A stretch of 64,000 bases of DNA from Oceanicola sp. (GCA_017792405.1 CP051231.1:2502150-2566149), one strand, 5' to 3'; shown: positions 39,066-47,432, counted from the first letter of the stretch. Notes: generated by a model not told the origin, from the sequence alone. A program made the numbers and translations.

Positions 39066-40643
39066 TCAGTCGGTAAACAGATGGGGCGTGGAGGCGATCT
39101 CCCACGCCGCGTCGATCGGAATGTCGAGAAAGCGGGCGAGCGGCGGCACGTTCTCGTCGACGCTTGCGCCCTCGCGGATGCGGTCGAGATGCTCGAAGCC
39201 CGCGTCGCGGATGCGCTCCTTCTCGAAGGTGATGTCGTAGCGGATGGTTGGCAGCAGCCGCTCCAGCGTATCTTGCGGGGTCTGATCGCCGGCAAGGCCG
39301 ACCCGGCGGGCGTGGCCGAGCAGATACTCGTCGGTGAACTCGCATTCGAGATCGAGCAGCTTGGTGGCCGACTTGTCGGCGTGAAAATCCTGCATCAGGT
39401 CGATGTTGGACGGGTCGAGGCAAATCACCAGACGGTCTGTGTCATGGTAATCGAAAAGCATCCGCATGAGCGCCCGGCGATGGCGCGTGCGCTTTTCGAG
39501 CGTGGTCTGGATGCCGCCGAGATCGGGCAGATCGGCCTCCTCCTCGTTGAAGAGGTATTCGATCACCGGGATGTTGGTGGTGGCCCGGATGCGCTCGCAG
39601 AGGCGCTTGGCCACGTGCCACTTTTTGCAGATGACGATCATCAGCTCGCGGCCCCGGCCAAGACTGGCCTCTGTCTCCCAAAAGCGGGGCGCGAAGCGGC
39701 GGCCGATGCGACCGCGCCCGGTGAGGAAGTGGAACAGCCGCCGCCCCTCATTGGAGATCTGGAACTGGCGGCCCTCGGCGGCGTAGAGCATGCCGAGGCG
39801 CTTTTTCAGCTCGGCGGCCTCGGGGCTTATCTTGCGGGCGAAGAGAAAGTCCTGGCTGAGCAGCAGATCGTAGTGGTCGTTGTAGAAGGTCACCGGCATG
39901 CCGTAGTCGGTGAACATCAGAAAGGTCAGGGTGCGGCAGCGGATCTCGTTCTCGGGGACGAGGTGGCGCACGATGGTCTGGAAGAAGGTCTCATCAGGGA
40001 TCCAGGTGGTGCGGAAGAAGCGCATCACGTCGCGCCGGGTCCGGGTGAAGTCGAGTACCCATTCGACCGTGCGGCGGCGCAGGCACCACCATTGCGAGCC
40101 GATCATCATCTGCAGATCGCCCGGCACGTTGCGGGTGAGGCCGAGGGCGCGCTGCACCTCGAGGCTCTTGTAGAAGAGCCACTTGTTTTTCCGCTCGTTG
40201 AGGAAGTGGCGGTAGATCAGCCGCTCTTCCTTCATCCCGGTCTTGATCCAGTCGGAGTTGAAGTAATCGAAACTCTCGATGTAGTCGCAATCGTCGCGGT
40301 CGAGGAACTCATGGGCGTATTCGGCCGATTTGATCGCCTGGCAATCGCCGGAGAGCATGTAGAAGTGGGTGGCACGCGGAAAGGCCTCTACCGCCGACTC
40401 GACGGCGTTGAGCGTGGCCTGCACGAGGCTCCACTCGCCCCAGCCGCATTTGATCCGCTTGCGGGCGAAGACCACGTTGGGATTGTCTCTCAGCGCCTCG
40501 CGGATGCGGTTGAAATGCTCGGCCTTGGCCCGCGCATCGAAGTGAATCGCAATGTAATCACCGACCGCTGTCAGGCTCTCGGCCTGGGCGATGATGGCGT
40601 CCGGGTCCTTGTGACACAGGAGGATGAAGGCAATTCTGGCCAC
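39066..40643 (-). CDS. GT14-like beta-1,6-N-acetylglucosaminyltransferase (core-2/I-branching type)
   Basis: This 525-residue protein has an N-terminal Branch-type glycosyltransferase domain (IAFILLCHKD, HFYMLSGDCQAIKS, QWWCLRRRTVEWVLDF, TTWIPDETFFQTI) over about residues 1-280. A C-terminal domain of unknown function (about 330-525) follows. It probably adds a sugar to a surface polymer. The start is a GTG at VARIAFILL; no ATG gives a better start, and the longer frame runs through the divergent promoter. It is divergent from a sulfotransferase. Confidence 0.8.
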   Translation of the reverse strand: MARIAFILLCHKDPDAIIAQAESLTAVGDYIAIHFDARAKAEHFNRIREALRDNPNVVFARKRIKCGWGEWSLVQATLNAVESAVEAFPRATHFYMLSGDCQAIKSAEYAHEFLDRDDCDYIESFDYFNSDWIKTGMKEERLIYRHFLNERKNKWLFYKSLEVQRALGLTRNVPGDLQMMIGSQWWCLRRRTVEWVLDFTRTRRDVMRFFRTTWIPDETFFQTIVRHLVPENEIRCRTLTFLMFTDYGMPVTFYNDHYDLLLSQDFLFARKISPEAAELKKRLGMLYAAEGRQFQISNEGRRLFHFLTGRGRIGRRFAPRFWETEASLGRGRELMIVICKKWHVAKRLCERIRATTNIPVIEYLFNEEEADLPDLGGIQTTLEKRTRHRRALMRMLFDYHDTDRLVICLDPSNIDLMQDFHADKSATKLLDLECEFTDEYLLGHARRVGLAGDQTPQDTLERLLPTIRYDITFEKERIRDAGFEHLDRIREGASVDENVPPLARFLDIPIDAAWEIASTPHLFTD

Positions 40644-40645
40644 TA

Positions 40646-40683
40646 CGTAAACACTCTGCCCGTTTGTTGGGTGGTTGTTTACG
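40646..40683. promoter_or_regulatory. Inverted repeat in the divergent glycosyltransferase/sulfotransferase promoter
   Basis: CGTAAACA and TGTTTACG are perfect 8-bp arms 22 bases apart, next to the GTG start of the glycosyltransferase. The surrounding 150 bp are AT-rich for this genome. This suits a shared operator controlling both divergent genes; the binding protein is unknown. Confidence 0.45.
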
Positions 40684-40793
40684 GTTAGTATCGTAACCAA
40701 CCGTTGAAAAGACAGGGTTTCCTTGTATTTTTCCGCTCCAATGATGCCGGGAGGACAACTCGCGGCCATATGGGTTTTCGGAGGCAGTAAATT

Positions 40794-41612
40794 ATGGGCT
40801 TTCCCGGCACATGGATGACCGAGAGTGAAAGCGTGGTGTATCGGGTGGTGCCGAAATGCGCCTGCTCGACCATCGGGCAGATCATGTTCTACTCCGATCA
40901 CGGCAAATTCTTTGACGGCGACATTCATGACAGCACGGCAGGCCTGCACAAATGGGCGCAGGACGAGAGCCAGCCGCTGATCGAGGCCAATGTGACGGCG
41001 CACCAGAGCTATGCCTTCACCTGCGTGCGCAATCCCTACACGCGGATTCTCTCGAGCTTCTTCGACAAGATCTGCGGCATCCAGCGCAACGGAAAGCGCT
41101 ACCGGGGCAAGCTGGTGCCGATGCTGATCCAGAAATACGGGATCGAGGTGGGCGACCCGGAGAGCGGCTTCGAGTTCGACCAGATCAAGAGCTTCCGCCG
41201 CTTTCTGCTCTTTGCGCGCGATACCATCCGCTGGCGCCGCCCGATGGACCCGGACATTCACTGGAGCGCGATGAGCGGGCACATCAGCACCTTCATCGTG
41301 AACGGCGGCAGCTACGACAACATCTTCTGGACCGAGAAGTTCAATGAAGGGATGCAATCGGTGCTGGACGCGATCGACGTGCCGCATGAGGTGAAGCTGG
41401 ATGACATCCCACGCTTCAACGAGAGCGAGGGCCACGGGCCGAAGCGGGCGCATCCGGTGGAGGATTACTTCGACGACCTGTCGATGCATCTCGTCTACGA
41501 GATCTACAAGCGCGACTTCCACCTGTTCAAATATGATTTCGAGGACCCATCGAACAAGATGCCGGTGGGCGAGATCGACCTTGAAGAGGTGCATGCGAAG
41601 CTCGGGGATTGA
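40794..41612 (+). CDS. Sulfotransferase family 2 protein
   Basis: This 272-residue cytosolic sulfotransferase has the PAPS 5'-phosphosulfate loop VPKCACSTIGQ near residue 20 and the 3'-phosphate motif FTCVRNPYTRILSSFFDK near residue 76. The family transfers sulfate from PAPS to carbohydrates. Together with the divergent branching glycosyltransferase it suggests sulfated surface or exopolysaccharide. GGAGG lies nine bases before the ATG. Confidence 0.85.
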   Translation: MGFPGTWMTESESVVYRVVPKCACSTIGQIMFYSDHGKFFDGDIHDSTAGLHKWAQDESQPLIEANVTAHQSYAFTCVRNPYTRILSSFFDKICGIQRNGKRYRGKLVPMLIQKYGIEVGDPESGFEFDQIKSFRRFLLFARDTIRWRRPMDPDIHWSAMSGHISTFIVNGGSYDNIFWTEKFNEGMQSVLDAIDVPHEVKLDDIPRFNESEGHGPKRAHPVEDYFDDLSMHLVYEIYKRDFHLFKYDFEDPSNKMPVGEIDLEEVHAKLGD

Positions 41613-41638
41613 GCCGGGCGTCGGGGCAGCCAAAGAGG

Positions 41639-41664
41639 CAAGGGGGGCTGTCTGCCCCCCCTTG
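41639..41664 (+). terminator. Hairpin after the sulfotransferase gene
   Basis: CAAGGGGGGC-TGTCT-GCCCCCCCTTG forms a strong stem with one extra C, 27 bp after the stop codon. No T run follows. It is followed by the CCCCCGAGGATTTT motif common after genes in this lineage. Confidence 0.55.
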
Positions 41665-41682
41665 GACCCCCCGAGGATTTTC

Positions 41683-41940
41683 TCAGGACCAATGAGGGGC
41701 CCGTAAGGCTTTATTAACCATGCCGTGGCACAGTGACGGTACGGTACAGCCGGGGACGGCGATGACCGTGGACCGATGAGAGCATAGCTCCGTCAGGGGC
41801 GGGTGCCGCGCCACGTGGCACCCGCTTCCTCTGAGCGCTGACCGGGCGGGTCCGAGGCGGGGCAAGTTTGAGGGCACAGAGTCGCTTCGGAAGGATGAGC
41901 GCCTCGAAGGGCGCAGCGTCCTGCTCCTCATTGGTCCTGA
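41683..41940. other. 258-bp intergenic element bounded by 15-bp inverted repeats
   Basis: TCAGGACCAATGAGG and its exact reverse complement CCTCATTGGTCCTGA bound the region. Similarity continues outward (CGAGGATTTTC against CGGGGATATTG). Inside lie a 9-bp hairpin (GCGGGTGCC / GGCACCCGC) and GCGCC-TCGAAG-GGCGC. It lies between convergent genes. It could be a miniature mobile element, a structured RNA gene, or two inverted copies of a gene-end motif. No coding frame is convincing. Confidence 0.6.
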
Positions 41941-41989
41941 CAATATCCCCGCCGGAGGCCCTGAATCTCTTTTGGTGCGCGTCCGGCTA

Positions 41990-42985
41990 TCAGAGCAGCC
42001 CGGCGTCGTGAAAGACCTCCCGCAGCGGGCGTTTGGGGCGGGGGCCGATGTGGCGGATGACCTCCGCTGCCGCGGTCACGCCCATGCGGCCGGACATCTC
42101 CAGCGTCTGATTGGTGGCGAGGCCGTAGAGGAAGCCGGCGGCGAACTGGTCGCCGGCCCCGGTCGCGTCCACCGGCGTGACGCGCTCCACCGGCACCTCC
42201 ACCCGCTCGCCGTCGCGGATCAGGATCACTGCGTCGCCGGAGCGGGTGCAGACCACCACGGGGCAGATCGCGGCGGCCTCATCAAGCGCGGTTTCAAGGC
42301 TGTCGGTCTGGTAGAGCGATTTCCATTCGGCCTCGTTGCCGATGGTGAAATCCATGTCGTTCTCGATCAGCTCGCGGAAGCTGTCGCGGTGGCGGTCGAC
42401 GCAGAATGGATCGGAGAGGGTGATGCCCGCCTTGCCGCCCGCGTGGTGGCAAGCGTTGGCGGCGGCCATGAAGGCGCGTTTGCCCTTGTCCTTGTCGAAA
42501 AGGTAGCCCTCGAGGAAGAGGTAGCGGGTGTTCTCCATCACGCTCACATCCACGTCGTCCTCGCCGAACTCGGCGCCGCAGCCGAGGTAGGTGTTCATCG
42601 AGCGCTCGCCGTCGGGCGAGACGAAGATCATCGAGCGGGAGGTAGGGGGCTGGCTCGCGTCCACGACCGGCGGGTTGGGGAAGGTGGTGCCTTCAAGCTC
42701 CATCTTCTCGGCGTAGAACCGGCCCAGTGCGTCGTCCTTCACCCGGCCGACGAAGGCGGTGGCCAGACCCAGCGTGCCGATGCCAGCCAACGTGTTGGCC
42801 ACGGAGCCGCCCGGCGTTTGCACCCGGTCGGTCATCGCCGCGTAGAGCACCTCGGCCCGCTTACGCTCGACGAGCTGCATGATGCCCTTCTCGATGCCCA
42901 TGTTGTCGAGAAAGCTGTCATCGCCATGGGAGATCACATCGACGATCGCATTGCCGATGCCAACAACGTCATACTGGGTGGTCAC
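41990..42985 (-). CDS. Adenosine-kinase-like PfkB-family sugar kinase
   Basis: This 331-residue PfkB/ribokinase-superfamily kinase has the N-terminal YDVVGIGNAIVDV, the GGSVANTLAGIG substrate motif near residue 60 and the ATP/anion-hole motif DATGAGDQFAAGFLYG near residue 280. Bacterial members of this subgroup are annotated as adenosine kinase, making AMP from adenosine, though other nucleosides are possible. The GTG start (GAGGAG upstream) overlaps the nth stop codon. Confidence 0.9.
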   Translation of the reverse strand: MTTQYDVVGIGNAIVDVISHGDDSFLDNMGIEKGIMQLVERKRAEVLYAAMTDRVQTPGGSVANTLAGIGTLGLATAFVGRVKDDALGRFYAEKMELEGTTFPNPPVVDASQPPTSRSMIFVSPDGERSMNTYLGCGAEFGEDDVDVSVMENTRYLFLEGYLFDKDKGKRAFMAAANACHHAGGKAGITLSDPFCVDRHRDSFRELIENDMDFTIGNEAEWKSLYQTDSLETALDEAAAICPVVVCTRSGDAVILIRDGERVEVPVERVTPVDATGAGDQFAAGFLYGLATNQTLEMSGRMGVTAAAEVIRHIGPRPKRPLREVFHDAGLL

Positions 42986-43629
42986 AGGGTCTTCTCCTCG
43001 TAAAGGCAGATGTCGCGGATGATGCAGTTGGGGCACATCGGCTTGCGGGCTTTGCAGGTATAGCGGCCATGCAGGATGAGCCAGTGGTGGGCGTGCTGCT
43101 GGTATTCGGCGGGGATACGGTCTTCGATGGCGCGCTCGACGGCGTCGACATCTTTGCCCGGCGCGATGCCGGAGCGGTTGCCGACGCGGAAAATATGAGT
43201 GTCGACCGCCTGCGCGGGGTGTTTGAACCACATGTTCAGCACAACGTTGGCGGTTTTCCGGCCCACGCCGGGGAGCGAGGTGAGCGCCTCGCGGGAGGAC
43301 GGCACGACGCCGTGGTAGTCGTCCACGAGAATTTGGCTCAGCTTCATCACGTTCTTCGCCTTCTGGCGGAAGAGGCCGATGGTTTTGATGTGCTCGGTGA
43401 GGCCTTCAAGCCCGAGGTCGAGCATCTTTTGCGGCGTGTCGGCGATGGCGAAGAGGGCGCGGGTGGCCTTGTTGACGCCTGCGTCGGTGGCCTGGGCCGA
43501 GAGGGCAACGGCGACGACGAGGGTGTAGGCGTTGACATGCTCCAGCTCGCCCTTGGGATCGGCCTCGGCCTCGCGGAAGCGGGCGAAGCATTCGGTGATC
43601 TGGTGGTATGTCATCTTGGGCGCGGGCAT
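42982..43629 (-). CDS. nth: Endonuclease III
   Basis: This 215-residue DNA glycosylase/AP lyase removes oxidised pyrimidines. It has the helix-hairpin-helix LPGVGRKTANVVLN with the catalytic lysine, the catalytic aspartate in VDTHIFRVGNR, and the C-terminal 4Fe-4S cluster pattern C-x6-C-x2-C-x5-C (CKARKPMCPNCIIRDIC). The ATG at MPAPKMTYHQ was chosen; MTYHQ five codons later is possible. It is coupled to the downstream kinase gene. Confidence 0.96.
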   Translation of the reverse strand: MPAPKMTYHQITECFARFREAEADPKGELEHVNAYTLVVAVALSAQATDAGVNKATRALFAIADTPQKMLDLGLEGLTEHIKTIGLFRQKAKNVMKLSQILVDDYHGVVPSSREALTSLPGVGRKTANVVLNMWFKHPAQAVDTHIFRVGNRSGIAPGKDVDAVERAIEDRIPAEYQQHAHHWLILHGRYTCKARKPMCPNCIIRDICLYEEKTL

Positions 43630-43773
43630 GGGGGCTGTTTTGCCCTGCGGGGGCGGATTGGGCAAGCGCAACGGTGCGCCGAGCAGGTTCGCGGCCCGCG
43701 CCGTCAAAGCGCATCTTCCGGGTCGCTCTGTGCGTCGGCGGCTTCTATCTCTATCCTCGAAGGAGACACGCCG

Positions 43774-44652
43774 ATGAACGCCCCCGTCAGAACGACCGTG
43801 AGAGAGATGGAAGACAGCTACCATTACCAGGTGATGCGCCGCGCGCTCGATGTGATCGACGGGGCGGAGGGCAACCTGACGCTCGACGCGCTGGCGGGCG
43901 AGATGCGGATGAGCACCGCGCATTTTCAGCGGATGTTCAGCCAGTGGGTCGGGGTCAGCCCGAAGCGGTATCAGCAATATCTCACGCTGGGCCATGCCAA
44001 GGCGTTGCTGCGCGAGCGGTTCACCACGCTGGAGGCCGCGGACTCGGTGGGCCTTTCCGGCTCGGGGCGGCTGCATGACCTCTTTCTGCGCTGGGAGGCG
44101 ATGAGCCCGGGTGACTATGCCAAGGGCGGCGCGGGGCTGGAGATCCGCTGGGGCTGGTTCGAGAGCCCCTTTGGCCCGGCGCTGGTGATGGGCACCGAGA
44201 AGGGCCTGTGCGGCATTGCGCTGGCCGCCGAGATGGGGCCGGAGGCGGCGATGGACGACCTGCGCAGCCGCTGGCCGGAGGCGGACTTTATCGAAGACCC
44301 GATGGCGCTGCGCCCTTGGGTGCTGAGTGCTTTCGGAACAGAGGGGCGGGTGGAGGAGACGCCGCTGTTTCTCATTGGTGCGCCGTTCCAGATCAAGGTC
44401 TGGGAAGCGCTGATGCAGGTGCCCTCGGGCCATGTGACCACCTACTCCGAGATCGCCAAGGCCATCGGCGCGCCCAAGGCGGTGCGGGCGGTGGGCACGG
44501 CGGTTGGCCGCAATCCGGTGAGCTTTTTGATCCCCTGTCACCGGGCGATGCGCAAATCGGGCGGGCTGGGCGGCTACCATTGGGGGCTGCCGGTGAAGCG
44601 GGCGATGCTGGCCTGGGAGGCGGCGCGCAGCGAGGGGCGCGCGGCGGGCTGA
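43774..44652 (+). CDS. Bifunctional AraC-type HTH / O6-methylguanine-DNA methyltransferase
   Basis: This 292-residue protein fuses an N-terminal AraC helix-turn-helix (LTLDALAGEMRMSTAHFQRMF, about residues 35-115) to a C-terminal methyltransferase with the alkyl-acceptor motif IPCHR (near 250) and the helix-turn-helix PFQIKVWEALMQVPSG. It lacks the N-terminal Ada zinc/Cys phosphotriester domain. It therefore resembles Ada without the methylation sensor. It is divergent from nth, giving a DNA-repair pair. AAGGAGAC precedes the ATG. Confidence 0.92.
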   Translation: MNAPVRTTVREMEDSYHYQVMRRALDVIDGAEGNLTLDALAGEMRMSTAHFQRMFSQWVGVSPKRYQQYLTLGHAKALLRERFTTLEAADSVGLSGSGRLHDLFLRWEAMSPGDYAKGGAGLEIRWGWFESPFGPALVMGTEKGLCGIALAAEMGPEAAMDDLRSRWPEADFIEDPMALRPWVLSAFGTEGRVEETPLFLIGAPFQIKVWEALMQVPSGHVTTYSEIAKAIGAPKAVRAVGTAVGRNPVSFLIPCHRAMRKSGGLGGYHWGLPVKRAMLAWEAARSEGRAAG

Positions 44653-44681
44653 GTCGCGCCTCCTGCAAAAACACTTTGCAA

Positions 44682-44703
44682 CACAGGGCCTTCACGCCCT
44701 GTG
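44682..44703 (+). terminator. Hairpin after the Ada-like gene
   Basis: CACAGGGC-CTTCAC-GCCCTGTG is a perfect 8-bp stem 29 bp after the stop codon. No T run follows. The rest of the 230-bp gap to the lipoprotein gene is AT-richer and probably holds its promoter. Confidence 0.5.
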
Positions 44704-44883
44704 ACAGGTGCGGCGGCTACTGAAACATTGCACCCCGAATGCAGGCATCTTTCCGCTGATCACTCCCCGATCACGCAGATTCCAGTTGGCTATGTCACAT
44801 TTTAAAGGAACGAAGCGGGCAAGAGAGCGTTAAGCCCTCAACGTCCATGGGGACCAACACGTAAAACAAGGACTCAATCAGAG

Positions 44884-45519
44884 ATGATCCGCAATTCCCT
44901 CATTATTTCCGCCGCTGCCGCCACGTTCCTCGCCGGGTGCGAAGGCGTTGGCCCGAAGACCCAGAATGGCGCGCTTGCCGGCGCTGCCGTGGGTGCGCTG
45001 GCCGGTGTGGCACTTGGCGACGACGAAGAAAGCCGCCGCCGCGGCGCCGTGCTGGGTGCCGCCGTGGGCGCTGGCGTGGGTGGTGCGATTGGCGCCAACC
45101 TCGACAAGCAAGCCCGCGAGCTGGACCAGAACCTCGACGGCCGCATCAAGGTGGTCAACACCGGTGACCGGCTGATCGTGACCATGCCGCAGGACATCCT
45201 CTTTGCCGTAGACAGCACCGCGCTGACCTCGACGCTGCAGGACGACCTCTACACCCTCGCCCGCTCGCTGAACGATTACCCGAACACCACCGTGCAGGTG
45301 GTCGGCCATACCGACAGCACCGGCGCCGCCGCCTACAACCAGGACCTTTCGGAGCGCCGTGCGCTCGCCGTTCGCGGTGTGCTGGTGAACGGGGGCGTGT
45401 CCTCCGGCCGGGTGCAGGCAATCGGCCGTGGCGAGAGCCAGCCGGTGGCCACCAACCAGACAGAGAGCGGCCGCGCCGCCAACCGCCGTGTCGAGATCAT
45501 CATCATCCCGAACACGTAA
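44884..45519 (+). CDS. OmpA-family lipoprotein (YiaD-like)
   Basis: This 211-residue outer-membrane lipoprotein has the lipobox LAGC (Cys at residue 19) and a glycine-zipper region (GALAGAAVGALAGVALG; GAVLGAAVGAGVGGAIG). A C-terminal OmpA peptidoglycan-binding domain follows (VQVVGHTDSTGAAAYNQDLSERRA, NRRVEIII). It likely tethers the outer membrane to peptidoglycan. A strong hairpin follows the stop. Confidence 0.93.
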   Translation: MIRNSLIISAAAATFLAGCEGVGPKTQNGALAGAAVGALAGVALGDDEESRRRGAVLGAAVGAGVGGAIGANLDKQARELDQNLDGRIKVVNTGDRLIVTMPQDILFAVDSTALTSTLQDDLYTLARSLNDYPNTTVQVVGHTDSTGAAAYNQDLSERRALAVRGVLVNGGVSSGRVQAIGRGESQPVATNQTESGRAANRRVEIIIIPNT

Positions 45520-45562
45520 TCCGTTTTCGGATCGGGGCCTGTCCCTGCCCCGCTCCGTCTAG

Positions 45563-45588
45563 GCCCCCGCCCTGCCTGTGGCGGGGGC
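45563..45588 (+). terminator. Hairpin after the OmpA-like lipoprotein gene
   Basis: GCCCCCGCC-CTGCCTGT-GGCGGGGGC is a perfect 9-bp GC stem 43 bp after the stop. It is followed by ACCTTG rather than a T run. Confidence 0.6.
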
Positions 45589-45600
45589 ACCTTGCCCCCT

Positions 45601-45648
45601 CCCCCCGGAACGTGGTCAAATCACTTGACCAATTCCGGGGGGCTTTTT
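45601..45648 (+). promoter_or_regulatory. Hairpin plus T5 containing a FadR-like operator and the gntR ribosome-binding site
   Basis: CCCCCCGGAA pairs perfectly with TTCCGGGGGG. Nested inside is the palindrome TGGTCAA-ATCAC-TTGACCA (45613-45631), which has the TGGTC/GACCA form of FadR-subfamily operators. CTTTTT follows the stem, like an intrinsic terminator. The GGGGGG of the right arm is the only ribosome-binding site for the ATG seven bases later. Three regulatory functions may overlap here. Confidence 0.7.
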
Positions 45649-45649
45649 C

Positions 45650-46408
45650 ATGCCGTTCCAGCCTGTCAATGCCGCCCGCCTGAGTGAGGCGGTGGTGGAG
45701 CAGATCGAGTTGCTGATCCTGCGGGGCGTGCTGCGCCCCGGGGAGCGGCTGCCGGCCGAACGCGAGTTGGCCGAGCGCATGGGCGTGTCGCGCCCCTCGC
45801 TGCGCGAGGCCTTGGGCGCGTTGCAAGAAAAGGGGCTGCTTGAGGCCCGTGCGGGCGCAGGCGTTTTCGTGGCCGAAGGGCTGCGCTCGGTCTTTCCGCC
45901 CGCGCTGGTGAAGCTCTTTGCCGGGCATCGCGAGGCAGTGGCCGATTACATCGGCTTTCGCCGTGACCTTGAGGGGCAGGCCGCCGAGCGGGCCGCCGTT
46001 CGCGGCACCGAGGGCGACCACGCGGTGATCGCCACCGCACTTGCCGCGATGGAAGAGGCGCATGGCCGCCGCTCCACCCCCGAGGAGGAGGCGGAGCTGG
46101 ACGCGGGCTTTCACATGGCGATCCTGGAGGCCGCGCATAACGTGGTGCTGCTGCACATGATGCGGGCGATGTTCGGGCTGCTGCGCGAGGGCGTGTTCTA
46201 CAACCGGCAGATCATGTTCCGGAACCAGCCGACGCGGGAGCGGCTGCTGGCACAGCACCGCGAGATTGCCGCCGCCGTGCTGGCCCGCGATCCGGGCGCG
46301 GCGCGGGCGGCGGTGGAGGCGCATCTGGATTTCGTCGAGCAGGCCCTTGCCGAGCAGGTGAAGGCCGAGGCTCATGAGGCGGTGGCCCGGCAGCGGCTGG
46401 AGCGATAG
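45650..46408 (+). CDS. GntR-family (FadR/FCD subfamily) regulator
   Basis: This 252-residue protein has an N-terminal winged helix (LPAERELAERMGVSRPSLREALGALQEKGLL) and a C-terminal FCD all-helical effector domain whose metal/ligand positions include D, H and H residues (AELDAGFHMAILEAA; QHREI; EAHLDF). Relatives (PdhR, LldR, FadR) sense organic acids or acyl-CoA. The operator-like palindrome overlapping its own leader suggests autoregulation. No target operon is adjacent. Confidence 0.9.
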   Translation: MPFQPVNAARLSEAVVEQIELLILRGVLRPGERLPAERELAERMGVSRPSLREALGALQEKGLLEARAGAGVFVAEGLRSVFPPALVKLFAGHREAVADYIGFRRDLEGQAAERAAVRGTEGDHAVIATALAAMEEAHGRRSTPEEEAELDAGFHMAILEAAHNVVLLHMMRAMFGLLREGVFYNRQIMFRNQPTRERLLAQHREIAAAVLARDPGAARAAVEAHLDFVEQALAEQVKAEAHEAVARQRLER

Positions 46409-46442
46409 GCAAGAGTTCGGACAGATCGGGACGAGCCCCGGC

Positions 46443-47432
46443 TCAGGCAAAACGGTCCTGCCACGTAGGCAGGGTATCTCCCTTGGCGGGCGTGGCGTGA
46501 TAGACACCGCGGGCGATGGCGCGGGCGAGACAGGTGGCGGCGGCATGGCCGATGCGCAGCGCGTCCCAGTCCGGGTCTTTCAGCGGCTTGGCGCCAGTCG
46601 CCGCACCAAACACGAGGTCGCCGTCGAAGGGCGTGTGCGAGGGCACCAGCGCGCGGGCCATGCCATCATGCGCGGCAACGGCCATGCGCTGGCACTGGGC
46701 CGGGTCCAGCAAGGCATCGGTGGCGACGATGGCGATGGTGGTGGCCTCGCCTGCGAGCTTTTCGAGGCTTGGCTCGAAGCCTGCATCTGTCATCTTCGGG
46801 CCGCCGAGGCCGCCGAACTCATCCTCCATCTCCCATGCGCCTGCCCAGAACTGAGGGCCACTGCCCTCCACCGCCGAACCCACGGCGTTGACGCCGACGA
46901 TGGCCCCCACGGTGATGCCGCTCTCCAGCACAAGGGATGCCGAGCCGAGCCCGCCCTTCAGCGTGGCGGTGGTCGCCCCGGTGCCGCAACCGACCGAGCC
47001 GAGCTTGAAGCTGGTGCCCGCCGCCTCCAGCGCCATGCGGCCCAGCGGCTTGTAGGGATTGTCCTTCCAGCCCTTTTCGCCCCCGTTCAGCAGATCGAAG
47101 AGGATCGCGCCGGGGACGATGGGCACGCGAGCCTCGCCCACTTGGTAGCCCCGGCCCTGCGCGCGCAGCCCGTCGGCCACGCCGGAGGCGGCATCGAGGC
47201 CAAAGGCGGAGCCGCCGGAGAGTACCAGCGCATCAACCTTTTGCACCAGCTTGTCGGGGGCGAGAAGATCGGTTTCGCGGGTGCCCGGCGCGCCGCCCAT
47301 GACGTGGACGGCGGCGGTGAACGGCTCATCGCCGATCAGGGCCGTGACGCCGGACTTTACCTGCGCGTTGGCGGCATTGCCGACCCGCAGCCCGGCGACA
47401 TCGGTGATCAGATTGCGTGGTCCCGGTTTCAT
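46443..47432 (-). CDS. P1-family (S58) aminopeptidase / NylC-like amidohydrolase
   Basis: This 329-residue Ntn-hydrolase has family motifs NLITDVAGLRVGNA, VLSGGSAFGLDAASGV and SVGCGTGATTATLKGGLGSAS. The segment H266-T267-PFDGD places a threonine where NylC has its autocleaved nucleophile Thr267. The family includes DmpA (beta-aminopeptidase) and nylon-oligomer hydrolase NylC. It is expected to mature by self-cleavage before T267. AAGGGG precedes the ATG. Confidence 0.9.
   Translation of the reverse strand: MKPGPRNLITDVAGLRVGNAANAQVKSGVTALIGDEPFTAAVHVMGGAPGTRETDLLAPDKLVQKVDALVLSGGSAFGLDAASGVADGLRAQGRGYQVGEARVPIVPGAILFDLLNGGEKGWKDNPYKPLGRMALEAAGTSFKLGSVGCGTGATTATLKGGLGSASLVLESGITVGAIVGVNAVGSAVEGSGPQFWAGAWEMEDEFGGLGGPKMTDAGFEPSLEKLAGEATTIAIVATDALLDPAQCQRMAVAAHDGMARALVPSHTPFDGDLVFGAATGAKPLKDPDWDALRIGHAAATCLARAIARGVYHATPAKGDTLPTWQDRFA

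Noticed and set aside
39081..40688. 535-residue plus-strand frame opposite the glycosyltransferase
   Set aside because: The glycosyltransferase frame has coherent family motifs, while this frame has an abnormal Gly/Val/Glu-rich composition.
41683..41940. Known structural RNA (tmRNA, RNase P RNA, SRP RNA, 6S RNA) in the 258-bp element
   Set aside because: No tag-peptide frame, no tRNA-like ends and no recognised conserved core of these RNAs were found.
41683..41943. 86-residue minus-strand frame spanning the 258-bp element
   Set aside because: It has no ribosome-binding site, an Arg/Ser/Pro-rich composition typical of out-of-frame GC-rich DNA, and its ends simply coincide with the inverted repeats.
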